The position numbers and the translations under genes were made by a program. Positions 7,170 to 14,700 of a stretch of DNA of 16,158 nt are shown one piece after another. The notes under the pieces are model-generated. The model was not told the DNA's origin. It made no database searches and saw only the letters and a list, made by a program, of their open reading frames with translations. This DNA comes from UBA6115 sp012514225 (lineage in GTDB: Bacteria > Bacillota > Clostridia > Christensenellales > Aristaeellaceae), in the NCBI GenBank assembly GCA_036756425.1, contig DAIOLC010000042.1:1-16158 (forward strand), given 5' to 3'. How positions within the stretch are numbered: the stretch's first letter is position 1; each line of letters begins with the position of its first letter.

Positions 7170-8342
7170 TTGTCCTCAAAGAACGATTTCGCGTCGCTGG
7201 AGGCCTCAAAAGAGGTCCTGCGCGCGCTGGAAGCCATGGGCATTACCACCCCCACCCAGATCCAGGTGGAGACCATCCCGCCGATGATGGCGGGGCGCGA
7301 CATCATCGGCATCGCGCCCACCGGCACCGGCAAGACCATCGCCTTCGGCATCCCGATGCTGGAGTACATCAGCCTGACGGAAACCCGGGTGCAGGAACTG
7401 GTCATCGCGCCCACGCGCGAGCTGGCGATGCAGATTGTGCAGGAGCTGACCGACCTGGCCCGCTTCATTCCCCAGGTGCGCATCGCGGCGCTCTACGGCG
7501 GCCAGCCCATGGCGCGGCAGATCGCCCAGCTCAAGCGCCGCCCGCAGATTGTGGTGGCGACGCCGGGCCGCCTGCTGGACATGCAAAACCGCGGCCACGT
7601 GCGCCTGGACCAGGTGCACACCATGGTCATCGACGAGGCGGACGAAATGCTCAAGATGGGCTTCGTCAAGGACGTCACCAAAATCATCGAGTCCGTGCCG
7701 CCGGAGCGGCAGCTGGTCATGTTCTCCGCCACCACCAACCGCGACGTGATGACCATCTCCTGGAAGTTCCAGAACGAGCCGGTCGAGATCACCGTGGAGG
7801 CGACGAAGGAAAACCGCCCGCAAATCACCCAGTACACCATCGCCGTCCCGCGGGAGGACAAGATGGCGGCGCTGCAGTACCTGCTGGACGCGGACGAGTT
7901 CGACCGCGTGATGGTGTTCGTCAACACCAAGTTCATGACCCAGCGCGTCTGCGACAGGCTGCAGAAGCAGGGCTACCAGGCGGAGGCCCTGCACGGGGAC
8001 GTGCGGCAGTCCCAGCGCACCCGCATCATGAACGACTTCAAGCGCGGCAAGTTCCCCGTCCTGGTGTCCACCGACGTGGCCGCCCGGGGCATCGACGTGG
8101 ACGACGTGGAGGCGGTCATCAACTATGACCTGCCCAACGAGAACGAGTACTACCTGCACCGCATCGGCCGCACCGGCCGCGCGCGCAAGCACGGCGTGTC
8201 CTTCACCATGATGACCTTCCAGGAGTCCGTCCGCATGGACGAAATCCTGCGCTACATGCAGACCCGCCCCAGCCCCCTGCACTTCGACGAGGCGCGCATC
8301 CTGCGCCGGGAGGACGGGGAGGCGTTTTTTGATAATATTTAA
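7170..8342 (+). CDS. DEAD-box ATP-dependent RNA helicase
   Basis: A 390-residue RNA helicase that unwinds short RNA duplexes with ATP, with roles in ribosome assembly, mRNA decay or cold growth in this family. All core motifs are present: a Q-motif region near the start (FASLEASKEVL to TPTQIQ), Walker A APTGTGKT (about 49-56), PTREL (81-85), TPGRL (131-135), DEAD (155-158), SAT (186-188), TDVAARGID (301-309) and HRIGRTGR (330-337). It ends about 50 residues after the last motif, so it lacks the basic or RRM-like tail found in CshA- or DbpA-type members and is a minimal core. I chose the TTG at 7170, because the upstream ATG at 7107 sits in the -10 box and TTG has a well-placed AAGGAG. It converges on the AT-rich HtrA gene, with no clear terminator between them. 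Confidence 0.95.
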   Translation: MSSKNDFASLEASKEVLRALEAMGITTPTQIQVETIPPMMAGRDIIGIAPTGTGKTIAFGIPMLEYISLTETRVQELVIAPTRELAMQIVQELTDLARFIPQVRIAALYGGQPMARQIAQLKRRPQIVVATPGRLLDMQNRGHVRLDQVHTMVIDEADEMLKMGFVKDVTKIIESVPPERQLVMFSATTNRDVMTISWKFQNEPVEITVEATKENRPQITQYTIAVPREDKMAALQYLLDADEFDRVMVFVNTKFMTQRVCDRLQKQGYQAEALHGDVRQSQRTRIMNDFKRGKFPVLVSTDVAARGIDVDDVEAVINYDLPNENEYYLHRIGRTGRARKHGVSFTMMTFQESVRMDEILRYMQTRPSPLHFDEARILRREDGEAFFDNI

Positions 8343-9930
8343 GTAAATCAGTTGTGAAGATCTTTATGTCTTATACAATGCAGTTGTTTGAGTAAATCAC
8401 TCGCGTCTTTTTGCATTATGATTCTTGTCTGCTCTTTCTAATTGATATAATGCAAATGATTCAAACACTTTGAACTTTACTGCATTTTGAGACCATTTCA
8501 TAAGCTTTTGGAAAGCATTTCGATTAATCGCAATTACTTCTTTTCTTCCATTCTTGAGTGTCAACCTGATTTCACATTTTTTTGCTTTTGAAATGCTTTG
8601 TATCATTTCTTTGCCTATTGTACCAAGGTAAACAAAATTGTATTTTGACTTTGATAAGTATCTGAATGAATCAAATGAAAACACTATATCATCAATAAGA
8701 ACCTCAATTGATTTAAAAGATACCTCGCTGTCATTAGCTGTCTTATCTGAAATTATCAACAAGGGCACTCGTATTTGAGATGTGGTAGCTTTTTCGTAAA
8801 GTAGATATCCTCCAACCCAAAACCCAATAATATAATCATCAGCTACTGATTCGAGGGAACTATATATCCAAGCTTTATCAAACTTGTTAAATTCGTACCC
8901 AGCAAGTCCTTTTAACTTGGAATGCTCGAAGTCCTTGGACCATCCAAAATCTAAAAGGCCTTCATATGGGTTCTTTGTTGGGGACGGTTTTTTGGATGGT
9001 TTAGGAGTCACGGTTGGCGCTATTTCATCTTTTTCCGTATCAGGATAGTTATACTTTGAGATATCAACTCTTTCGTTGTTTATAGATTTCCTATATAGTG
9101 TTTCGACCTCTTCAATATTGATGGCAATATTTTGATTTTGACCTTCTTCCATTGAAGCCGTTGTAATTCCAATTACTTTCCCGTTATCATTTAATAATGT
9201 TCCACCACTACTGCCGGGGGATATGGGGGCAGTGAATTGAATATACTGGATATTCTCATTTACAAAGATAGTGCCAACATTACCTATACTAACCGAATTT
9301 CTTATACCTAGTGGGCTACCAATGGCAACAACAGGCTCAGCTCTCCTCAACTTGTTTTCATTTGCAATTTCTAAGGGGACTAAGTCAGTGGGTGAGAAAA
9401 ATTCTAAAATTGCTATATCTAAATCGAAATCTATGGCGATTATTCTTGTTATCATATATTGAAAGCCATCATCGCTAATTCCAATAATCTGTTCAGCACC
9501 TCTAACAACGTGTGCATTAGTTATCAGTGTCATGTTATTGAATGCGACAAAACCACTTCCACTACCAACTAAAGTTTTGCTCGCGTTATATACTTCTAAC
9601 AGTAATATTGAATTCGCTACTTGTTCTATTGCATCAGGATTTGCAGAAAAGGGGACATCTTCGGCAGTCCCAACAAATGCTTGCAAGCAGCATACTAGAA
9701 GTATATATGCTAAAAATCTCATTCTATTTCTCATGACTTTACCCCATTTCGAATTTGAAATGTTTAAATCTAATTTCATAATAGCAACGAACATTGATCA
9801 ATTCAAGTATTCTCTGCGTGCTTCTGGATCGGAGTAAAAATGAATTTTGTGTATGACTTTAACATAATCAATAACATGATATGATTATACTATCGATATA
9901 CTGTTTTTTGTGGGTTAGGATCGAACAAAC
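8343..9930. other. AT-rich islet holding only the HtrA-like gene
   Basis: Composition drops sharply just after the helicase stop and rises again near 9930. Hand counts of two 60-base lines inside (8401 and 9241) gave 19 and 18 G+C, against 43 and 49 in sample lines from the flanking GC-rich blocks (4441 and 12001). No transposase, integrase, tRNA or clear target duplication was seen at either edge. Recent transfer is the simplest explanation. Confidence 0.65.
8397..9734 (-). CDS. HtrA/DegP-like secreted serine protease (S1C type) without recognisable PDZ domain
   Basis: A trypsin-fold protease of about 445 residues, expected to act outside the membrane on misfolded or regulatory proteins. 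The triad is intact: His75 in TNAHVV, Asp106 in FDLDIAIL and Ser176 in PGSSGGTL. A signal peptide follows the chosen start (hydrophobic core FLAYILLVCCLQAFVG, likely cleavage after GTA), with no proper lipobox. The protease domain ends near residue 220. A Thr/Pro/Ser/Lys linker (about 237-256) and about 185 residues of unrecognised, probably beta-rich sequence follow where PDZ domains are usually found. The start is uncertain: ATGs at 9794 and 9779 are also in frame, but 9734 begins the signal peptide and has GGGGT six bases upstream. Its strongly AT-rich composition, unlike both neighbours, suggests acquisition from another genome. The protease call is firm; the C-terminal domain is unknown. 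Confidence 0.85.
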   Translation of the reverse strand: MRNRMRFLAYILLVCCLQAFVGTAEDVPFSANPDAIEQVANSILLLEVYNASKTLVGSGSGFVAFNNMTLITNAHVVRGAEQIIGISDDGFQYMITRIIAIDFDLDIAILEFFSPTDLVPLEIANENKLRRAEPVVAIGSPLGIRNSVSIGNVGTIFVNENIQYIQFTAPISPGSSGGTLLNDNGKVIGITTASMEEGQNQNIAINIEEVETLYRKSINNERVDISKYNYPDTEKDEIAPTVTPKPSKKPSPTKNPYEGLLDFGWSKDFEHSKLKGLAGYEFNKFDKAWIYSSLESVADDYIIGFWVGGYLLYEKATTSQIRVPLLIISDKTANDSEVSFKSIEVLIDDIVFSFDSFRYLSKSKYNFVYLGTIGKEMIQSISKAKKCEIRLTLKNGRKEVIAINRNAFQKLMKWSQNAVKFKVFESFALYQLERADKNHNAKRRE

Positions 9931-10059
9931 CGTCCGGCCCCCTTTGCATGCTTGTTCGAACTGCCGCCTGTGCTCAGTTTCCCTTCCCGGGGTTGGCCTT
10001 CTCCTTGGCGTTGCCGGGGTCCGCGGGTTTGCCGCGTTCGTCCGGGGCGGGTTTTCCAC
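9735..10059. other. Intergenic stretch with the right edge of the AT-rich islet
   Basis: No convincing gene is seen. The left part, to about 9930, is AT-rich and should carry the promoter of the HtrA-like gene. A minus-strand TATAAT (9888-9883) exists, but I see no good -35 box for it. The right part is GC-rich and leads into the terminator of the sigma/anti-sigma unit. A T-arm-like piece near 9915-9935 does not form a tRNA. Confidence 0.5.
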
Positions 10060-10091
10060 AAACGAAACCCGGCCCGCGCTGGCGGGCCGGG
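10060..10091 (-). terminator. Rho-independent terminator of the sigma/anti-sigma unit
   Basis: A perfect 10-bp stem pairs CCCGGCCCGC (10068-10077) with GCGGGCCGGG (10082-10091) around a 4-base loop. On the minus strand TTTCGTTT follows. It lies about 30 bases after the stop of the anti-sigma candidate. Confidence 0.85.
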
Positions 10092-10120
10092 CGGAATACC
10101 GAGTTCTTACGTCTAAACCG

Positions 10121-11041
10121 CTATTCCGCGGCTTCGGCGAAGGCGGAAAGGAACTCCGGGCAGGACCAGGTGCCGCAGGCGCTGAGGCTGTCGCCCTTGA
10201 CGGCCATCTGCAGCACGGCGCCGCCGGGGTACTGGACGAGCAGCGCCTGCCCGCCGCCCAGGGAATGGCTGCCCTGGTATACGGCCTTCCCGTACAGCAG
10301 GTCCATCAGCCGGCCGACGGCGCCGGGGTCGGTGACGGTGCCCACGCCGGAGAGCTGCAGCGCGGTCGCCCCCCCGGGCAGGGTATCCCGGAGGGTTTCG
10401 CCCGAGAGCAGCGCGCTGCCGGCGTAGGAAACCCGCTGGAAGAGGCGGACGGTTCCGCCCACCTCGGCGGTGACGGCGGCGCCGCCCATCCCGGGCACTG
10501 CACTGACCGCCGCGCCCTGCGCCGCTGCGTTGCTGAGGGTGGACCGGCCCGTGTCCAGCGAGGGCTCCCCGGTAAAGGTTTCGATGCTGCCCAGGGGGCG
10601 GCCGGCGAGGGAGGAGGCGTCCTGCGGGCTGGTCAGCATCCGGTAAAAGCGGCCGTCCGTGCGGATGAGGGGAAAGTTGGCGCCCTGGGCGGGCGCCCAG
10701 ACGCCGCCGGGCTGCTGCGGCCTGCCGGGGGACAGCACCACGCTGCCGCGGGGCAGGTCGCGCGCGGATTCCTGGATGCCGCCGCCCATCTGGCCCGCCT
10801 GCAGGGTGGGCAGGGTGGGCACTTCGCTCTTCCGGAGCGCCGGCAGCGCGAGGGCGGAAACGCCCAGCACCAGCAGCGCGGACAGCGCGAAGGCCAGCCC
10901 GCGGCGCAGGGGCGCCTTGACGGTTGGGGCGGGAATCTGCCCGTCCGCCCGGGCCATCGCCTGCCGCAGCAAGCCGGGCCCGGCGTTCAGGCCGCCCAGC
11001 GTCTCCTGGGCGACTTCGTTAAGCCGCTCCAGCTTGATCAT
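10121..11041 (-). CDS. Membrane-anchored candidate anti-sigma factor
   Basis: A 306-residue single-pass membrane protein, called an anti-sigma factor mainly from its place: its ATG overlaps the stop of the ECF sigma gene by ATGA, so the two are translationally coupled. The N-terminal part of about 47 residues should be cytoplasmic and could hold the sigma factor. One membrane segment lies at about 48-69 (LAFALSALLVLGVSALALPA), and an outside domain of about 235 residues follows. The zinc-binding HxxxCxxC motif of many anti-sigma factors is absent. The outside domain is Gly/Ala/Ser-rich with few charges in its middle, and ends with a CX4C pair (Cys289, Cys294) that could form a disulfide. A terminator follows. 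I do not recognise a named family, so a role as a different membrane partner is possible. Confidence 0.65.
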   Translation of the reverse strand: MIKLERLNEVAQETLGGLNAGPGLLRQAMARADGQIPAPTVKAPLRRGLAFALSALLVLGVSALALPALRKSEVPTLPTLQAGQMGGGIQESARDLPRGSVVLSPGRPQQPGGVWAPAQGANFPLIRTDGRFYRMLTSPQDASSLAGRPLGSIETFTGEPSLDTGRSTLSNAAAQGAAVSAVPGMGGAAVTAEVGGTVRLFQRVSYAGSALLSGETLRDTLPGGATALQLSGVGTVTDPGAVGRLMDLLYGKAVYQGSHSLGGGQALLVQYPGGAVLQMAVKGDSLSACGTWSCPEFLSAFAEAAE

Positions 11042-11571
11042 GGTTGCTCGCCTCCGTCCAAAAATTGCCTGAGCTTCTGCCGCCCGCGGGACAGGCGGCT
11101 GGAGATGGTGCCCTCCGGCACGTCGAGGATGCCCGCGGTTTCCTCCGTGGAAAAGCCCTGGTAGTAGAACAGCAGGAACACCTCGCGCTCCGGCGCCGGC
11201 AGGGCGTTGACCGCCTGCATCAGCGCCTCCTTTTCCAGCCGCTCGTCAATGCGGTCCGAATCGGGAATCAGGTCCAGCTTCTTGCTGCCCAGCAGCACCC
11301 TTTTATGCCAGGAGGAGCGCCACAGGTCCCGGCAGCGGTTCAGGGCGACCTTGAGCAGCCAAGCCTTCTCGCTGCCGGGGATGAGCACGGGCTTGTTTTC
11401 CATCAGCCGGACGAACACGTCCTGTGTCACGTCCTCCGCCTGTTCACGGTTGCCCAGGTAGAAATAGCTGACGCGCAGCACGTCGGTGGCGTAGCGCTCG
11501 TACAGCGCCGCGGCCTGCTCATGGACGTTCTCGGCCCCGTTTTCCTCCGGGGGAGCGCTCCCTGACATCAT
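11038..11571 (-). CDS. ECF-type RNA polymerase sigma factor
   Basis: A 177-residue sigma-70 family factor of the ECF group, which directs RNA polymerase to a small set of promoters, often for envelope or stress genes. Region 2 spans about residues 17-85, with AEDVTQDVFVRL (45-56) and WLLKVALNRCRDLWR (71-85). Region 4 spans about 115-170, with the helix-turn-helix GFSTEETAGILDVPEGTISS. Regions 1 and 3 are missing, as usual for ECF factors. The start could be either of two adjacent ATGs (11571 or 11568). A GGGGG run lies about 13 bases upstream, rather far for a strong ribosome-binding site. The next gene overlaps its stop by ATGA and is a likely anti-sigma factor. Upstream, 132 bases away on the same strand, is the large surface protein, with hairpins between. 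Target promoters cannot be read here. Confidence 0.93.
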   Translation of the reverse strand: MMSGSAPPEENGAENVHEQAAALYERYATDVLRVSYFYLGNREQAEDVTQDVFVRLMENKPVLIPGSEKAWLLKVALNRCRDLWRSSWHKRVLLGSKKLDLIPDSDRIDERLEKEALMQAVNALPAPEREVFLLFYYQGFSTEETAGILDVPEGTISSRLSRGRQKLRQFLDGGEQP

Positions 11572-11603
11572 AACGAACCGCTGTCCCCCTTTCTTGCAGG
11601 ATG

Positions 11604-11626
11604 AGCCGCGCTTTTCGCGGTTTTTT
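11604..11626 (+). terminator. Plus-strand hairpin with T6 in the spacer upstream of sigma
   Basis: CCGCG (11606-11610) pairs with CGCGG (11616-11620) around CTTTT, extendable by an A-T and a G-U pair, and T6 (11621-11626) follows. It has terminator form only for rightward transcription, yet both flanking genes run leftward. It could stop antisense transcripts, or act as a hairpin in the leftward sigma leader. Confidence 0.4.
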
Positions 11627-11659
11627 GCCCAGCCGCCCGGATAGGGAGCCCGGGCAGAC

Positions 11660-11688
11660 GGGGGAGCCGGCGAAAAGCCGGCTCCCCC
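11660..11688 (-). terminator. Strong hairpin just after the surface-protein gene
   Basis: A perfect 12-bp stem pairs GGGGGAGCCGGC (11660-11671) with GCCGGCTCCCCC (11677-11688). On the minus strand it starts 15 bases after the stop codon of the surface gene. No T-tract follows, so it may be a weak terminator, a stabilising 3' hairpin or an attenuator before sigma. Confidence 0.5.
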
Positions 11689-11703
11689 TTGGGCGCGATG
11701 CGC

Positions 11704-14700
11704 TCAGGCGCCGCCATGGCGGCCGCTGCGCCGGTTGCGGGAATCAGTGCCCTGCGGCGGATTTGATGCGCCGGGCTCCGCGCCGCCCCGGGCCTGGCCC
11801 GGGTCCTCCGGCCGGTAAGGCACCCTGGCCTGGCCGGACGGCTGCGGGGATTGCCCCTGCGGGGGGAAGGCGGAAGGGCGGTAGGTCGCCGTTCCCTGGG
11901 TGGGCGGCTGTCCCTGCGGAGGGAAGGAGGAGGGGCGGTAGGGCACCGTTCCCTGCGGCGCCTGGCCCGGCTGGCCGGGCTGGGGCGGGGTGCCGGGGCG
12001 GTAGGTCGCCGTGCCCTGGGGCGCCTGGCCCGGCTGCGGCGGGGTCCCGGGACGGTAGGGCGTGCCCTGCATGCCCGGGCGCGGCGGCGCGTAGGGGGAC
12101 ACCGGCTGCTGCTGGGCGGGACGCGCCTGCGGCCTGCCGGACTGCTGGGCTTGCTGGGCCCGCCGCTGCGCCGCCCGCTGGGCCGCGCGCTTCTGGTTCT
12201 GGTTGTACAGGCGATAGGCGTAGTACCCGCCGCCGCCCAGCAGGGCGATGAGCCCGGCGGCCAGAAGCCCGGTGGGGAAGGAGGAGTCCGCCTTTTCCGG
12301 CGGCTCCTCAAACCCTTCGATGACCGGCGGCGTGGGGCTGGGGGAGGCGCTGGGCTCCGGCGTGGGCGTCAGGATGGCCTCCACCGAGGGGGTCGCCGTG
12401 CCCAGCGGGTTGAAGGGCTCGTAGGAGGGGTTGGCCAGGTTGGGGTTCTGCCAGACGACGGCGTTGTAGTCCTCCACCGGCGTAATCTGCTGGGGCTGCT
12501 GGTAGCCGCCCGCCTGGGGCTGGGCCGCGGCGTTGGCGTTGAGGTACTCCGCGCTTTGCAGGTAGTTGGGCAGTTCTCCCATCGGCAGGACGGTGAAGTA
12601 CTGGCTGCTCACGTAGCCGGTGGTGCCGTCCTGGCTGATGTGGTACCACAATCCGTCGGGCTGCTGGCTGCTGCCGTAGACCAGGGCGAAGGCGTTCTTG
12701 CTCATCAGCTTGAGCCCCTGGCTTTGCTGGGAGGGGCCGCTGCGCAGGTTCACGCGGTCCGAGTTGACGTAGCCGTAACTGGAGGGGCTGTCCAGGGTGA
12801 CCGGCGGCAGGGAGGCGGCGGGCTCCGGCAGGGGCGTGCGGAGGCTTTGCAGGTAGGCGGCCGCCTCGGCGTCGTTGAACAGGCGCAGCTGGTCCGCCCG
12901 AACGTAGCCGAAGCCGCTGCCATACTGCACCAGGTGCCAGGACGCGCCGGCGCTGTACTCCTGGCCCAGCACGCCCGCCACGGCGCCGTCCGGCAGCAGG
13001 CTCATAATCTGGGCGTTGGTATCCGCAAAGGAGCGCATGGGCACGTTTTCGCCCAGGGTAATCGCGTACCCGGTCCGCTGCGCGGGCGGCGCGGTGGGCG
13101 CCGGGGTCGGGGTGGCCTGGGGCTTCAGGAGGCTCAGGTAATAGGCCGCTTCCTGCTCGTCGATGTAGCGAAGGGAGGCGTTGGGCACGTAGCCGTACAT
13201 CTTGTCGGCCATCACCTGCACGTTGCTCCAGCCCTCGCTGCCCACGTAGGTCTGGCCCCACACGTAGACCAGGGCGTTGGCGTCCAGCATTTCCAGCACC
13301 GGCTCGTCCGGGCGGTTGGCGCCGGTGCGCAGCGCGGCCTGGCGGGTGGTCAGGGCGTAGCCGTGGTAGGCGGCCGGCGGCTCGGTGGCGGGCGGCGGGG
13401 TGGCTGCCGGGGGCTTGGTGGGCGTCAGCGGGGCGGGGGTAATCTTGGGCGGCAGCGGCGTCGACGTGACGCTGTAGGGCATGGGCGTGGCCAGGGTGGT
13501 CTGGTACTGGGCGCTCTCCTGCAGGGAGTAGAGCCGGGTGTACTTGGCCATCACGAAACCGGTCTTGCCGTTGGCCATGATGCTGTACCAGACGTCGCTG
13601 CCCACGGTCTGCTGCGAGTACACCCAGAAGCGCTCACCCAGGTCCAGCTGGCCGATTTTGGTGGAAGAGGCGGTGGCGCGGGCGCGGAAGTTCACGCCGT
13701 TGCGGTCGGTGACCTCCGCCCAGCGGTCGATGACTTCCCCGTCCCGCATGACCTCGGAGGCCGGCGGCTGGGTGGGGGCGGGGGTGGGCGTCCAGTTGAA
13801 CAGCGCGGCCGCCTCATTGAAGGACAGCAGGCGCACGACGGAGGCTTTCAGGAAGCCTTCCCGGCCCCCGACCTCCGCCAGGTACCATTCCTCGCCCTGG
13901 CGGTTCTTGACCGAGCCCAGGATGTGCGCCAGGTCCTGCCGGCTGATGACGGAGATTACGTTCTGGGAGGAGGCGGTATCGGGGCTGGAGCGGAAGTTGA
14001 TGCTGTCCCCGGTCGGGTAGCCCCAGCGGTCCATGCCGGCGACGTCGAAGGGGATGACGGTCGGCTCCGGGCTGGGGGTGGCGGGCGGCGGCTGGGTCGC
14101 GGGCGTCCGGTAAACGAACACGACCTCCGTCTGGCTCAGCAAGCCCGTCTGGCTGAGGGTGACCTCCACCGGGCTCTGGCTGACCAGCTCCAGCCCTGCG
14201 GGCAGCTTCTCGGGCGCGGCGGCGATGGGGTGCGTCCCGGGGGTGATGACGACGGACTGGGCGGGGGCGATTTCCATGCCGGCTTCGTTGCGGTAGCGCA
14301 CGGTGACGGCCGCGTCCTTGACGGTGACGTCCTTGAACAGGAACACCACCTCGCGCTGGCTGGGGTTGCCGCTGGCGTCCAGCGTGATGACGGCGCGCTC
14401 GGGGCTGACGAGCTGGTATTCCGCGGGGTTGAGCAGGCCCAGGTTGACCTGGATGACGGTTTCCTCGCCCTCCCGGGCGGGCACCCGCTCGCTGTGCAGG
14501 GTCACGCCGGCTTCGGTTTTGTACAGCACGTCCACCAGCGCCGCCTTGGGCACGAAGGGCGTGGCGGTCGCGGCGGTGACCGGCTGGTAGCGGAAGGTCA
14601 GGCTGGCCGGCTCGGCCACGTTGTTGGCGACGGTCACGTACTTGACCGGGTCGTCAGCCAGGGCGTAGCCCTCGGGGATGCCCGCGGTTTCGGGCGACAC

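Noticed and set aside
7206..8282. Minus-strand open frame over the helicase gene
   Set aside because: His/Val/Asp-rich antisense translation with no family features; helicase motifs are complete on the plus strand.
8342..8399. Direct repeat AGTAAATCA (8342-8350 and 8391-8399), with CAGTTGT also repeated between the copies
   Set aside because: Both copies are on the same side of the protease gene and none was found at the other islet edge, so it is not a target duplication; probably chance in AT-rich DNA.
9915..9960. T-arm-like sequence (TTCGATC loop on the minus strand) at the right edge of the AT-rich islet
   Set aside because: The stem has a mismatch, and no acceptor, D or anticodon arm could be formed around it, so it is not a tRNA or a convincing attachment site.
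11704..12300. Possible sortase signal at the C-terminus of the surface protein
   Set aside because: No LPXTG-like motif precedes the membrane segment, and a tail of about 165 residues follows it, which does not fit a sorting signal.
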